A DNA stretch of 64,000 bases. It comes from Natronococcus sp. A-GB7 (GTDB lineage: Archaea; Halobacteriota; Halobacteria; Halobacteriales; Natrialbaceae). Every line of letters begins with the position of its first letter. The first letter of the stretch is position 1. Under the pieces are notes generated by a model. It worked only from the letters and a program-made list of their open reading frames with translations. It was not told the origin of the DNA and searched no databases. The position numbers were made by a program, and so were the translations under genes. Of the stretch, positions 1-8,009 are shown piece by piece. The stretch covers positions 1 to 64,000 of the forward strand of contig NZ_JARUKV010000021.1 in assembly GCF_029688865.1 (NCBI RefSeq). Reading direction: 5' to 3'.

Positions 1-458
1 GCCGGAACTCGTATCCGGAACGGGGTCGATCGTAGCCGTCGAAGTCAACTACCGCCCCCGTATGGGAGCGGTCGGGACGGGATGGAGCGCCTGCCTCCGC
101 GCCGGGATTCGGCCGGAGGGAACGCGGCGGGTGCGCCACGTCGTTCGCATTAGTGACGAGTGCCCGGTGTATATATAAGGCCGTCGTCTCGGCCGGCGAG
201 TGAGCCACGTTGGTCGTTCCCGAGCGGGCAAGTCACAGGGGAGGGTCGGATCTTCCTGCGCTCGAGCGAGCGTGTGGTTCGATCGCGCTTCGGAAGGGAA
301 GTCAGCGAAACGCGCACGGGACGGTAAGACGGATTCGAGACTGGCCCGATCCCGAAATCCGATCTCGAGCTGGGCACCCTCCAGAGGTGCGGTCGTCTAT
401 TTCGTCCTCCTCAACCGTGATCGGTACGATTTAGCGGTAACGGGCTGTAGGGTCGCGC
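1..458. other. Non-coding lead region with a TATA-like box
   Basis: No convincing protein gene is present before the small membrane protein at 459. The open frames here are rich in Arg and Ser rather than Asp/Glu, unlike real genes in this window. A strong TATA-like box (gtatatataagg, about 169-180) points rightward, and no start codon of a credible gene lies within 40 nt of it, so the roughly 250 nt after it may be an untranslated leader or a small RNA. I compared it by eye with the conserved cores of SRP RNA, RNase P RNA and tRNA and could not match it to any of them. Confidence 0.4.
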
Positions 459-680
459 ATGGATCGTTCGGGGTTCGTCAGACTCGCCCTCGTCGCGCTT
501 GGACTCGTCGTCCTGAGTTTCTTCGTTCGCGGGTTCAGCCAACTGCTGTTCGGTCGTGGCGTCGCGGAGGTGCTCCAGGCACCGTTCGCCGTGGTCGGGT
601 TCGCGTTGCTGGTCTATCTCTTCGTCAGGGCGACTCTCGACGCGACCGGGATCTGGCCGATCGAACGCTCGGAGTCGTGA
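459..680 (+). CDS. Small two-helix membrane protein
   Basis: This is a 73-residue protein with two hydrophobic segments, at about residues 7-24 and 38-58, separated by a short loop (around FSQLLFGRG). It ends in a polar tail. It is probably an integral membrane protein of unknown function. It sits 38 bp upstream of hisD on the same strand and may be co-transcribed with it. I do not recognise the family. The membrane topology and the position directly ahead of a conserved gene make it more likely to be real than the overlapping open frames. Confidence 0.65.
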   Translation: MDRSGFVRLALVALGLVVLSFFVRGFSQLLFGRGVAEVLQAPFAVVGFALLVYLFVRATLDATGIWPIERSES

Positions 681-718
681 TGGAAACGGTTTTTCGAACG
701 CCGCGCAAAGGGCGGGAT

Positions 719-2011
719 ATGACAGTCGAGATGCGGGAGATCGCCGATCTCGGACCGGACGACCGGGTCGCGTTCTTCGAACGCGACGCCGGTATCGAGG
801 CCGTCAGAGGAGACGTCCGGGAGATCGTCGACAGAGTTCGGGAGGAAGGTGACGTCGCCGTTCGGGAGTTCACGAGCGAGTTCGACGGCGTCGAGGTCGG
901 CAACCTCGAGATCACCGACGACTGCGAGCGCGCCCTCGAGGCGGTCGACGACGAGCTGCTCGAGGCCATCGAGACGGCCGCGGCGAACGTCCGGGAGTTC
1001 CACGAGGCCCAGCTACCCGAGGACTGGCGCGAGGAGTTCGCCGACGGGCGTGAGCTCGGACGGCGATTCCGCCCGCTCGAACGGGTCGGCGTCTACGTCC
1101 CCGGCGGCTCGGCGGCCTACCCCTCGAGTGCGATCATGGGCGTCGTTCCGGCGGTCGTCGCGGGCGTCGACCACGTCGTCGTCGTCACCCCGCCCGCGGA
1201 GGAACTCAGTCCGGCGACCCTGGCGGCGATCCACGTCGCGGGCGCGGACGAAGTGTTCAGCGTCGGCGGCGCGCAAGCTGTCGCGGGACTGGCGTACGGA
1301 ACCGAGACGATCACGAACGTCCAGAAGATCGTCGGACCCGGAAACAAGTGGGTCACGGCGGCCAAAGCCGAGGTTCGAGGCGACGTCGAGATCGACTTCC
1401 TCGCGGGGCCGAGCGAGGTCGTCGTCGTCGCCGACGAGACGGCCAACCCGGAACTGGTCGCGAGCGAGCTGGTCGCCCAGGCCGAACACGACCCGAACGC
1501 GGCGGTCGTGGCCGTCACCGACGACGAGGCGACCGCGGCGGCCGTCGCCGACGCCGTCGACGAGCAGGCGGGCGCACGCGAGCGCGAGGACGTGATCAGA
1601 GACGCGCTTTCGAACGACGCCAGCGGCGTCCTGCGTGCCCGCTCGATGAGCGAGGCGATCCTCTTTACCGAATCGTACGCGCCAGAGCACCTGTCGATCA
1701 TCGCAGCGGACGACGAGTCGATCCTCGAGCGGATCGACAGCGCGGGTAGCGTCTTCCTGGGTCCGGAGACGCCAGTTGCGGCAGGCGACTACGCGAGCGG
1801 AACGAATCACGTGTTGCCGACGAACGGTTCCGCGCGGCTCACCGGGGGCCTCTCGGTCGAGACGTTCCTGCGATCGACGACCGTTCAGCGCCTTTCCTCG
1901 GAGGGGCTGTCCGATCTCGGCGAGACGGTGACGACCCTTGCCGACGCGGAGGGACTCGAGGCCCACGCCGAGAGCGTTCGACTTCGACTCGACCGGGAGC
2001 GGGACGCGTAG
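719..2011 (+). CDS. hisD: Histidinol dehydrogenase
   Basis: This enzyme catalyses the last two steps of histidine synthesis, the four-electron NAD-dependent oxidation of L-histidinol to L-histidine, and binds zinc in the cytoplasm. The 430-residue length matches the family. Visible family motifs are VGVYVPGG near residue 125, GPGNKWVTAAK near 205, GPSEVVV near 227, QAEHDP near 254 with catalytic/zinc-ligand residues, and PEHLSI near 322 with its histidine. The open frame extends far upstream, but the ATG at 719 gives the standard N-terminus; the upstream extension is Arg-rich and overlaps the small membrane protein. No other his biosynthesis gene of the classical operon is adjacent, which is common in haloarchaea. 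Confidence 0.95.
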   Translation: MTVEMREIADLGPDDRVAFFERDAGIEAVRGDVREIVDRVREEGDVAVREFTSEFDGVEVGNLEITDDCERALEAVDDELLEAIETAAANVREFHEAQLPEDWREEFADGRELGRRFRPLERVGVYVPGGSAAYPSSAIMGVVPAVVAGVDHVVVVTPPAEELSPATLAAIHVAGADEVFSVGGAQAVAGLAYGTETITNVQKIVGPGNKWVTAAKAEVRGDVEIDFLAGPSEVVVVADETANPELVASELVAQAEHDPNAAVVAVTDDEATAAAVADAVDEQAGAREREDVIRDALSNDASGVLRARSMSEAILFTESYAPEHLSIIAADDESILERIDSAGSVFLGPETPVAAGDYASGTNHVLPTNGSARLTGGLSVETFLRSTTVQRLSSEGLSDLGETVTTLADAEGLEAHAESVRLRLDRERDA

Positions 2012-2099
2012 TCCGACCCTACGTGCAGTAGGCACCGTCGATACACGTCACCAATCTGTGATTGGTTTTACGTAGTTGCGGGTCACAGTACCAGAGGAG

Positions 2100-2315
2100 A
2101 TGGAGCCGTGTCAGGTCGATCCGACCGATGCACGCGTCCTCGAACGAAACTACGATTACGCACAGAAGAACGTTCGACTGCTCTCGATGTGGTACGAGTG
2201 CGAGCTTGAACGGATGATCAAGCTGCTCGCCGAGAACGACGTCGAGCTCTCGGCGAACGACGAACGGCTGTTCGGGACGTACTATCGGTCGGTTCAGCAG
2301 CGCTCGCGCGTATAG
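2100..2315 (+). CDS. Small conserved-looking hypothetical protein
   Basis: The protein is 71 residues from the ATG at 2100, or 79 from an in-frame start at 2076. It is acidic and mostly helical, with a central segment rich in Tyr, Leu and Glu (around YDYAQKNVRLLSMWYECELERM). A T-rich TATA-like stretch (ttggttttacg, about 2060) lies 35-40 nt upstream of 2100, which favours the shorter form. No catalytic motif is visible and I do not recognise the function. It lies in an independent position between hisD and the Fe-S carrier gene. Confidence 0.6.
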   Translation: MEPCQVDPTDARVLERNYDYAQKNVRLLSMWYECELERMIKLLAENDVELSANDERLFGTYYRSVQQRSRV

Positions 2316-2425
2316 AGCGAAACGGGGTATCGTGACTGCCGATGGGACCGAGAGCCGTGCTGATCCGTTCCGCCAACGTCAGTTTCGGCGTCAAGGTTAA
2401 CACCGTTGCGCGGGAATGGTCCTAC

Positions 2426-2800
2426 ATGAGCACCGATAGCGCTGACGGCGCGAGCGCGGACACGCGTCCCGAGATTGAGGTAACGGAGTCGGCAGCCGAG
2501 CAGGCGCTGTCCCTGCTCGAGAGTGAGGGGCTCGATGCTGGGGTAGCTGGCCTTCGGCTGTTCGTTCAGCAGGGCGGCTGTGCGGGCCTGTCCTACGGGA
2601 TGCGGTTCGACGACGCGCCCGACGACGACGATACGATCTACAAACACCACGAGCTACGAGTGTTCGTCGATCCGGCGAGTCTCAAGTACATCGAGGGAAG
2701 CATCCTCGACTACGAGAGCGGACTGCAGGCCGAAGGGTTCCACGTCGAGAACCCGAACGTCGTCAGCGAGTGTGGCTGTGGCGAATCGTTCCGAACGTAG
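2426..2800 (+). CDS. IscA/ErpA-type iron-sulfur cluster carrier
   Basis: This is an A-type carrier (HesB/IscA fold) that passes Fe-S clusters to apoproteins in the cytoplasm. The three cluster-binding cysteines are visible: one in QGGCAGLSY and two in the C-terminal CGCGESF. The protein is 124 residues, with an acidic N-terminal extension of about 20 residues (MSTDSADGAS) typical of haloarchaeal members. I chose the ATG at 2426 because translation from 2342 adds a basic, unrelated leader. Its stop codon abuts the dodecin stop on the other strand with no spacer, so the two transcripts converge directly. Confidence 0.92.
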   Translation: MSTDSADGASADTRPEIEVTESAAEQALSLLESEGLDAGVAGLRLFVQQGGCAGLSYGMRFDDAPDDDDTIYKHHELRVFVDPASLKYIEGSILDYESGLQAEGFHVENPNVVSECGCGESFRT

Positions 2801-3001
2801 CTACTCCTCGAGTTCGAACGCGACTGTTACTTCCGCCTGGTACTCCCGGTTCTCGGCGCTTGCGATCTCGACGCCGAGTTCGTCGACCTCGACCCAGTAG
2901 ACGTTCTGGAGGGTGTTCTCCGCGCGGTCGATCGCGTCGTCCGCGGCGTCGTCGAAGCTCTCCGTACTCGTGCCGATCAGCGTGATCTTCTTGAATACCA
3001 T
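2801..3001 (-). CDS. Dodecin
   Basis: This is a 66-residue protein that matches the dodecin family, dodecameric flavin-storage proteins known structurally from Halobacterium. The family start [12 protein letters not shown] is present, followed by a helix ([16 protein letters not shown]) and the conserved aromatic flavin-stacking region VYWVEV, and then two strands. The ATG at 3001 gives the standard N-terminus; an upstream in-frame start at 3034 would add 11 basic residues. A TATA-like stretch (attgaatac on the minus strand, near 3030) fits a leaderless transcript from 3001. The gene ends tail-to-tail with the Fe-S carrier gene. Confidence 0.92.
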   Translation of the reverse strand: MVFKKITLIGTSTESFDDAADDAIDRAENTLQNVYWVEVDELGVEIASAENREYQAEVTVAFELEE

Positions 3002-3134
3002 CGCTCGTAATCGTACACCGCTGCGGGTATTCAATGTATGGTCGGTGATAGCAAGACGGCGGCGTCCGAGACAGTCTCAACCACCCCGCGGACGGTTCGT
3101 CAACGCTTTTGAGATCCCCGTCGCAGTACGAGAC

Positions 3135-4340
3135 ATGAACGGCTTCGACGATTCGATCGACGTCAGCGAAATCGGCGAACTGACGCCGCCGAACCGGACG
3201 CTGATGGGGCCGGGCCCCAGCGACGTCCACCCCCGTGTGCTGCGAGCGATGAGTACGCCGCTCGTCGGCCACCTCGATCCTTCCTTTGTCGAGATCATGA
3301 ATGAGGTACAGGAGCTGCTCCGGTACGCGTTCCGGACCGACAACCAGTGGACGATCCCGGTCTCGGGCACCGGCTCGGCAGCGATGGAAGCGGCGATCGG
3401 TAACGTCGTCGAGCCCGGCGACACGATGCTGGTACCGACGAACGGCTACTTCGGCGGTCGGATGGCCTCGATGGCTCGCCGCGCCGGCGGCGACGTCGTC
3501 GAAGTCGACGCCCCGTGGGGCGAGCCCCTCGAGCCGGCGGCCGTCTCGGACGCGCTTGCCGAACACGACCCCGACGTCTTCGGGTTCGTCCACGCCGAGA
3601 CGAGCACGGGCGTGCTCCAGCCCGACGTCGCCGAACTCACGGCGGCCGCTCACGACCACGACGCGCTGGTGATCGCCGACACCGTCACCTCGCTGGGCGG
3701 GGTCGAACTCCGCGTCGACGAGTGGGACGTCGACGTCGCCTACTCCGGCCCACAGAAGTGTCTCTCCTGTCCGCCGGGCGCGAGTCCGCTGACGCTGTCC
3801 GAGACGGCGATGGAGAAGGTTCTCTCCCGGGAGGAGGAGCCCCGGTCGTGGTACCTCGACCTCTCACTGCTCGAGGGGTACTGGGGCGACGAGCGCGCGT
3901 ACCACCACACCGCACCCGTCACGAACGTCTACGCGCTGCGGGAGGCGCTGCGGCTGGTCGCCGAGGAGGGGATCGAACAGCGCTGGGAGCGCCACGAGCG
4001 CCTGGCCGGCGCGCTGAAAGCCGGCGTCGAGGGGATGGGGTTGGAGATGAACGCCCCCGAGGAGTACTGGCTGCCGAGCCTGAACGCCGTCCGAGTTCCC
4101 GACGGGATCGACGACGGCGAGGTCTGTACGGAACTGCTCGAGCGCTACGATCTCGAGGTCGCGAGCGGGCTCGGCGATCTGGAGGGGGAGATCTTCCGCG
4201 TCGGCTGTATGGGCTACTCCGCGCGACCGAAGAACGTCGTCTACACGGTGACGGCGCTCGGGGACGTCCTCGAATCGATGGGAGCGGACGTCGACCCCGG
4301 CGCCGGCGTGACCGCGACACGCGGGGCGCTGGAGGAGTAG
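3135..4340 (+). CDS. Class V aminotransferase (alanine-glyoxylate / serine-pyruvate type)
   Basis: This is a PLP-dependent aminotransferase of fold type I, class V, 401 residues. It carries the N-terminal MGPGPSDVHPRVL signature of alanine-glyoxylate and serine-glyoxylate aminotransferases, the PLP phosphate-contact region SGTGSAAMEA, the aspartate in IADTVTSLGG that contacts the pyridine nitrogen, and the Schiff-base lysine in GPQKCLSCPPG (about K208). It probably interconverts alanine or serine with glyoxylate or pyruvate; the exact substrate cannot be read from sequence. The ATG at 3135 follows a TATA-like box (cgcttttgaga, about 3103) at a leaderless distance, and longer in-frame starts run over the dodecin gene. 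Confidence 0.9.
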   Translation: MNGFDDSIDVSEIGELTPPNRTLMGPGPSDVHPRVLRAMSTPLVGHLDPSFVEIMNEVQELLRYAFRTDNQWTIPVSGTGSAAMEAAIGNVVEPGDTMLVPTNGYFGGRMASMARRAGGDVVEVDAPWGEPLEPAAVSDALAEHDPDVFGFVHAETSTGVLQPDVAELTAAAHDHDALVIADTVTSLGGVELRVDEWDVDVAYSGPQKCLSCPPGASPLTLSETAMEKVLSREEEPRSWYLDLSLLEGYWGDERAYHHTAPVTNVYALREALRLVAEEGIEQRWERHERLAGALKAGVEGMGLEMNAPEEYWLPSLNAVRVPDGIDDGEVCTELLERYDLEVASGLGDLEGEIFRVGCMGYSARPKNVVYTVTALGDVLESMGADVDPGAGVTATRGALEE

Positions 4341-4369
4341 CGTCGCTCAAAAACGTGGGCGCGCGGGGA

Positions 4370-4675
4370 TCAGGCGGAGATGCGTGGTCCCGGCGGGACG
4401 CGTTCGACCTGATAGTCGTCGCCGTCGACGACGATGATCGCCCACTCGTAGTTCGGGTTCGTGCGCTCGAGTTCGCGCTCGAGCGCGTCGGCGTCCTCCG
4501 GTCGGGCGACGAAACAGTGGAACTGTCCGGTCGCGGACGGAAGCTTTCCGGGCTCGAGGACGGGGTTGACGTGGACGACCTTCCACTTTCGTTCGGCGCG
4601 GAACACGGGGCCAGTACCTTCGACGGTGTAACCCAGGTCGGCGAAAATCGACTTGGCCTGTTCGACGAGACGCAT
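4370..4675 (-). CDS. Conserved haloarchaeal protein of unknown function
   Basis: The protein is about 101 residues from MRLVEQAKSIF (ATG at 4675); a start at 4690 adds five residues. It is acidic, with mixed alpha/beta character: an N-terminal helix, then strands around GYTVEGTGPVF, WKVVHVNPV and QFHCFVARPEDADAL, and a final strand YEWAIIVVDGDDYQVERV. The pattern resembles a small single-domain protein without membrane segments. I do not recognise a catalytic motif. It is convergent with the aminotransferase gene, 29 bp away. Confidence 0.7.
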   Translation of the reverse strand: MRLVEQAKSIFADLGYTVEGTGPVFRAERKWKVVHVNPVLEPGKLPSATGQFHCFVARPEDADALERELERTNPNYEWAIIVVDGDDYQVERVPPGPRISA

Positions 4676-4884
4676 GTTAACAGGTCCCATTCAGTACAGA
4701 GTATGTGACCCACCCTCATAAATCTAGGTCTGGCACATGCATTCGGCTCGGGAGCAAAAAACCGCGAACTAATCCCGACGATCGAACAACGAGTGCAAAC
4801 CGACTGTCGGGTCGAACGACAGTAAGCCGCGATTGTCGTCGGTAGTCGCCGAGCGTGGCACGTCGTCGCTCGAGTCAATCGCGG

Positions 4885-5124
4885 TTACTCGTGGGCGGCG
4901 TCCCACTCGGTCGGCTTTCGGAAGTTCCCACATTTGTTGCACTGGATACGGCCCATCGAGTCCATCGCGTTGTCGAAGCTCTCGCAGTTGGTACAGAACC
5001 AGCCGTACCGTCGCCGTGCCTCGGGCGACTCGTAGGCGACGAGAAACGGTCCCTTGGATCCTCTGTCGCCGTCCGTTTCCGAGACGTAGACGGTGTCGCC
5101 GTCGGCGGTCGACCTCGTTTCCAT
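4885..5124 (-). CDS. Small zinc-ribbon protein (DUF5816-like)
   Basis: This 79-residue acidic protein has two CxxC knuckles, CTNC and CNKC, about 18 residues apart, which would bind one zinc ion. Conserved-looking flanks are FLVAYESPEARRRYGWFCTNCESFDNAMDSMGRI and the C-terminal KPTEWDAAHE. From memory it matches a haloarchaea-restricted family named DUF5816; the function is unknown. It stands alone, between the minus-strand hypothetical and the divergent universal stress protein. The short region 4691-4884 holds no other gene. Confidence 0.8.
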   Translation of the reverse strand: METRSTADGDTVYVSETDGDRGSKGPFLVAYESPEARRRYGWFCTNCESFDNAMDSMGRIQCNKCGNFRKPTEWDAAHE

Positions 5125-5261
5125 ACCGGTCGATAGTGGCGCTCGGAGTAAAGGACTGTCTCTCCGGGACCGTGCGAGTTAGTCCCTTCCGTGTGAAAAA
5201 TTGGCGTGTAGAACTGTCCCAACTGAAAGGTTTACCCGGGCGGATACCGTTCGAATGTGTG

Positions 5262-5675
5262 ATGACGCTGGTCGTGGTCCCCGTCCGATACCCCCTGTCG
5301 AAACACTCCAGACGAACCCTCGAGCGCGCGATCGAGGTTGCTCGCGAGCGCGAGGCGGAGCTGACGATCCTGCACGTCGATCTCTACCAGAACGGCAAGA
5401 AGGTAAGCCGCATCGACCTCAAAGAGGCCGTCGAGTCGACGTTCGGTCGGATCGAGAACGCCCGGTACGTCGTTCGAACCGGCTTTCTCGTCGAGGAGAG
5501 CATTCTCGACGAGGTCGCCGCCGAGGAGGCCGACGCCGTCGTGATCGGAACCAAACAGGCGAGCCGGCTGCGCCGCCTCTTCCGTCGGTTTACCGACAAT
5601 CCTGACATCGACGGCTACCTGCGAAGACATCTCGACTGTGAGGTCATCACCGTCGAGGGAGCTCGCGCGAGGTAA
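5262..5675 (+). CDS. Universal stress protein (UspA family)
   Basis: This is a 137-residue single-domain protein of the UspA fold. The N-terminal strand TLVVVPVRYPL, the helix RRTLERAIEVARE, the strand AELTILHVDLYQNG and the late EEADAVVIGTKQASRLRRLFRRF stretch are typical. The usual ATP-binding G-2x-G-9x-G(S/T) glycine motif is degraded here to IGTKQASRLRRL, so nucleotide binding is uncertain. I used the ATG at 5262; upstream in-frame codons give an atypical leader. It ends 3 bp from the convergent MscS stop codon. Confidence 0.85.
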   Translation: MTLVVVPVRYPLSKHSRRTLERAIEVAREREAELTILHVDLYQNGKKVSRIDLKEAVESTFGRIENARYVVRTGFLVEESILDEVAAEEADAVVIGTKQASRLRRLFRRFTDNPDIDGYLRRHLDCEVITVEGARAR

Positions 5676-5678
5676 CGA

Positions 5679-6668
5679 CTACCTGTCGGGGTTGGCTGTG
5701 TCGCCGTCGGCGTCAACTGAAGGACCGACGTCCGGACGGACCGACCGGGGATCGTCGACGACCACTCTTGCGGTTCCGCTGTCAGCATCGAAGACGTGGT
5801 GACGGTGGGGGTAGGCGAACTCGATATCGGCGTCGGCGAAGCGTTCGCGGACCGCCGTCCGCACCGCCGACCGGGCGACCGCCTGCTTGTAGGGGTGTTG
5901 AACCCAGAAGAACAGCTCCAGCACGATGCCGTTGTCGGCGTACTCGCGGACGTTACAGATCGGGGCGGCGGCGTAGCGTGCGCTTCCGATCCGGATATCG
6001 GGCCCACCGGTGATGACGACGTCGACCGACCGCGCCGCCCGCTTGGCGTGGCTGCGGGCGGCCTCGAGGTCGCTCTCGTAGGTGATCTCGAACTCGAGGG
6101 AGAGCCGCGTTCGTTCGTCCTCCGCCGAGTAGTTGATCACGTCCCGCTGCTGGATCTCGGAGTTCGGAATGACGATGAAGGTGTTCTGGACGGTGAAGAT
6201 CTTCGTGTACCTGATCGTGATGTCCTCGACGAACCCGGTGTGGCCCTCGTCGACGATCTCGATCATGTCGCCGATCTCGTAGGGTCTGTCGGCGAGAACG
6301 AACAGGCCGTTGACGAAGCTCCCGACGAGCGGCGCGAGGACGACCGCGACCACCGCCGAGATGACGGTCACCGACAGCAGGATCTGCGTGTCGCCGACGC
6401 CGAGAATGCTGGCGACGACGATGAGGGTCACGAACAGGACCGAGAACCTGACCGCTCGCAGGACCGTTCGCGTCACGCTCGGGCGCTCGATGCGGCGCGC
6501 GACGGTCCGACCGGTCAGCCGAACGACGAGCTTCGAGAGGTACCAGCCGACGACGACCACGACGGCCGCGAGGAGAAGCTGGCCGACGATTCCGGGAATC
6601 GCCTCGGGAAGTATCTCGTTGGTGCGCTCGAGGGCTTCCTCCTCCGGAACCTGTGCGACCTCCAGCAT
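5679..6668 (-). CDS. Small-conductance mechanosensitive channel (MscS family)
   Basis: This is a 329-residue membrane channel that releases solutes on hypo-osmotic shock. It has an N-terminal transmembrane helix around residues 17-36, two more helices across residues 65-125 (the third carrying the pore-lining Ala/Gly/Val-rich segment APLVGSFVNGLFVLAD), then the MscS beta domain (YEIGDMIEIVDEGHTGFVEDITIRYTKI, and the family motif IPNSEI) and an alpha/beta C-terminal domain ending in an acidic tail. The ATG at 6668 starts the family-like sequence; a start at 6713 or 6806 is possible. It is divergent from the TrmB gene, with about 130 bp between them. Confidence 0.92.
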   Translation of the reverse strand: MLEVAQVPEEEALERTNEILPEAIPGIVGQLLLAAVVVVVGWYLSKLVVRLTGRTVARRIERPSVTRTVLRAVRFSVLFVTLIVVASILGVGDTQILLSVTVISAVVAVVLAPLVGSFVNGLFVLADRPYEIGDMIEIVDEGHTGFVEDITIRYTKIFTVQNTFIVIPNSEIQQRDVINYSAEDERTRLSLEFEITYESDLEAARSHAKRAARSVDVVITGGPDIRIGSARYAAAPICNVREYADNGIVLELFFWVQHPYKQAVARSAVRTAVRERFADADIEFAYPHRHHVFDADSGTARVVVDDPRSVRPDVGPSVDADGDTANPDR

Positions 6669-6763
6669 GGCAGCACACTCATGGCCGGCGTGGTTAAGGG
6701 TTCTGACCGTCATCGACGCCGAACGGTGACTCGGTTTTCGAACGCGGTAGTACTCGCGTTGTA

Positions 6764-6779
6764 ATAAATCATTTATCCG
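6764..6779 (+). promoter_or_regulatory. Predicted promoter of the TrmB gene
   Basis: The AT-rich stretch aataaatcatttatcc lies 25-35 nt ahead of the ATG at 6800, the usual spacing for a leaderless haloarchaeal transcript. It sits in the mscS-trmB divergent region. I looked for the TACT-N7/8-GAGTA site described for Halobacterium TrmB and found only a half-match (tactc at 6748), so self-regulation is not shown by sequence. Confidence 0.5.
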
Positions 6780-6799
6780 TCCGAATCCTGCCATCGGGT

Positions 6800-7864
6800 A
6801 TGGCACCAGACGAACTTCGCTCGACCGTCGAGCGAGTCGGGGATCGGTTCAACCTCGGCGAGTACGAGATCGACGCCTACCTGACCGTCCTCGAGCAGGG
6901 ACAGCTGACCGCAAGCGAGATCGCGGATCGGACCGAGATTCCCCAGCCCCGCGTCTACGACACCGTCCGCAGCCTGAGCGATCGGGGGCTGGTCGAGCTG
7001 CGCGAGTCCCGACCGATGAAGGTCGTCGCGATCGATCCGGCCGACGCCTTCGACGAGGTCCAACACTCCCTCGAGCAGATGATCGACGAGCTCGAGGCCC
7101 GGTACACGGCGCCCGCGCGGGACACGGAGGCGGTGTCGCTCGTCAAGTCCCGCTCGACGATCCTGCGATATCTCGAGGAAATCATCGCGGACGCCGAGTA
7201 CGAGCTCTCACTGTCGCTGACGCCCGATCTGCTCACTCGATTCGAAGACGAGCTCTCGGGGGCACTCGACCGGGGCGTGAGCATCGATCTGATCGTGACG
7301 CCGGCCGCCGAGGCTCCGAGTCCGGACGACTTCGACTACACCGCTATCGCGACGACGACGCGTGCCCGACGCGGGATCACAACGCCGGTGCTTGCCGTCG
7401 CCGACGGCAACTACTCCATCTACGCGACCCAGGACGCGCTTCGGGACGACAAGGACCGCTACGGCGTCATCTTCAACCGCTCGGCGCTCGGGTTTCTGGT
7501 GTCGGGCTTCTTCGGCACCGTGCTCTGGACGACCGCCGAGGAGACGCTCGGCGAGGACGCGGATCCTCGAAGCTATCCGCGGAAGTACGCCTCGATCCGG
7601 CGCTGCGTGAAGGACGTCATCGAGGAGGGAGGAGAGTTCTACGCGACGATCGTCGGCCAGGACGTCGCCGTCGGCGGTCAGCGAGTCGTCCGCGGCCAGA
7701 TCATCGACGTCTCCTTCGAGGTCAGCGAGGAGGTCGCCGCGATCACCCTCGAGAACGAGGACGGCTCGGAGGTGACGGTCGGCGGCCGGGTCGCCGCCCT
7801 CGAGGACGTCGAGGCTCACGAGATCCACATCGGTCGACACCGACCGCCCGAACTCGAGGAGTAG
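6800..7864 (+). CDS. TrmB-family sugar-sensing transcriptional regulator
   Basis: This 354-residue regulator has an N-terminal winged helix-turn-helix (residues 18-75; the recognition helix lies around [19 protein letters not shown]), a coiled-coil linker (residues 85-105), and the large TrmB C-terminal effector domain with phospholipase-D-like and beta-barrel parts (to residue 350). In Thermococcus and Halobacterium, TrmB proteins bind sugars and control sugar transport and central metabolism. The gene directly precedes a complete sugar ABC importer on the same strand, so it most likely controls that operon. A short hairpin (around 7863-7881) follows the stop codon. Confidence 0.93.
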   Translation: MAPDELRSTVERVGDRFNLGEYEIDAYLTVLEQGQLTASEIADRTEIPQPRVYDTVRSLSDRGLVELRESRPMKVVAIDPADAFDEVQHSLEQMIDELEARYTAPARDTEAVSLVKSRSTILRYLEEIIADAEYELSLSLTPDLLTRFEDELSGALDRGVSIDLIVTPAAEAPSPDDFDYTAIATTTRARRGITTPVLAVADGNYSIYATQDALRDDKDRYGVIFNRSALGFLVSGFFGTVLWTTAEETLGEDADPRSYPRKYASIRRCVKDVIEEGGEFYATIVGQDVAVGGQRVVRGQIIDVSFEVSEEVAAITLENEDGSEVTVGGRVAALEDVEAHEIHIGRHRPPELEE

Positions 7865-7897
7865 CCACTCGAGTGGGGCTACCTCGGAGCGATCGAA

Positions 7898-7925
7898 TCG
7901 CCGATTGTAACGGTATTCGCCGATT
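7898..7925 (+). promoter_or_regulatory. Direct repeat, candidate operator of the sugar importer operon
   Basis: The nonamer tcgccgatt occurs twice, at 7898-7906 and 7917-7925, exactly 19 bp apart (nearly two helical turns). The pair lies about 35-60 bp upstream of the TATA-like box ctttata (about 7963-7969) that serves the binding-protein gene at 8010. The position suits binding by a dimeric activator or repressor such as the neighbouring TrmB. Assignment to TrmB is inference only. Confidence 0.4.
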
Positions 7926-8009
7926 ACGCGGTCCGTTCGTGGAGATTTTCACCGCATTGTGACCTTTATACGCCAACGATTAAGGTTCTGAGAGTGGTCC
8001 CGAACAGGG

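Noticed and set aside
169-458. Possible SRP RNA or RNase P RNA after the TATA box.
   Set aside because: Neither the SRP helix 8 core nor the RNase P conserved regions are present; only vague similarity (ggaagggaagtcag) was seen.
6740-6770. TACT-N-GAGTA-type TrmB site upstream of trmB.
   Set aside because: Only the first half (tactc) matches; the second half is aataa, so it does not fulfil the published site.
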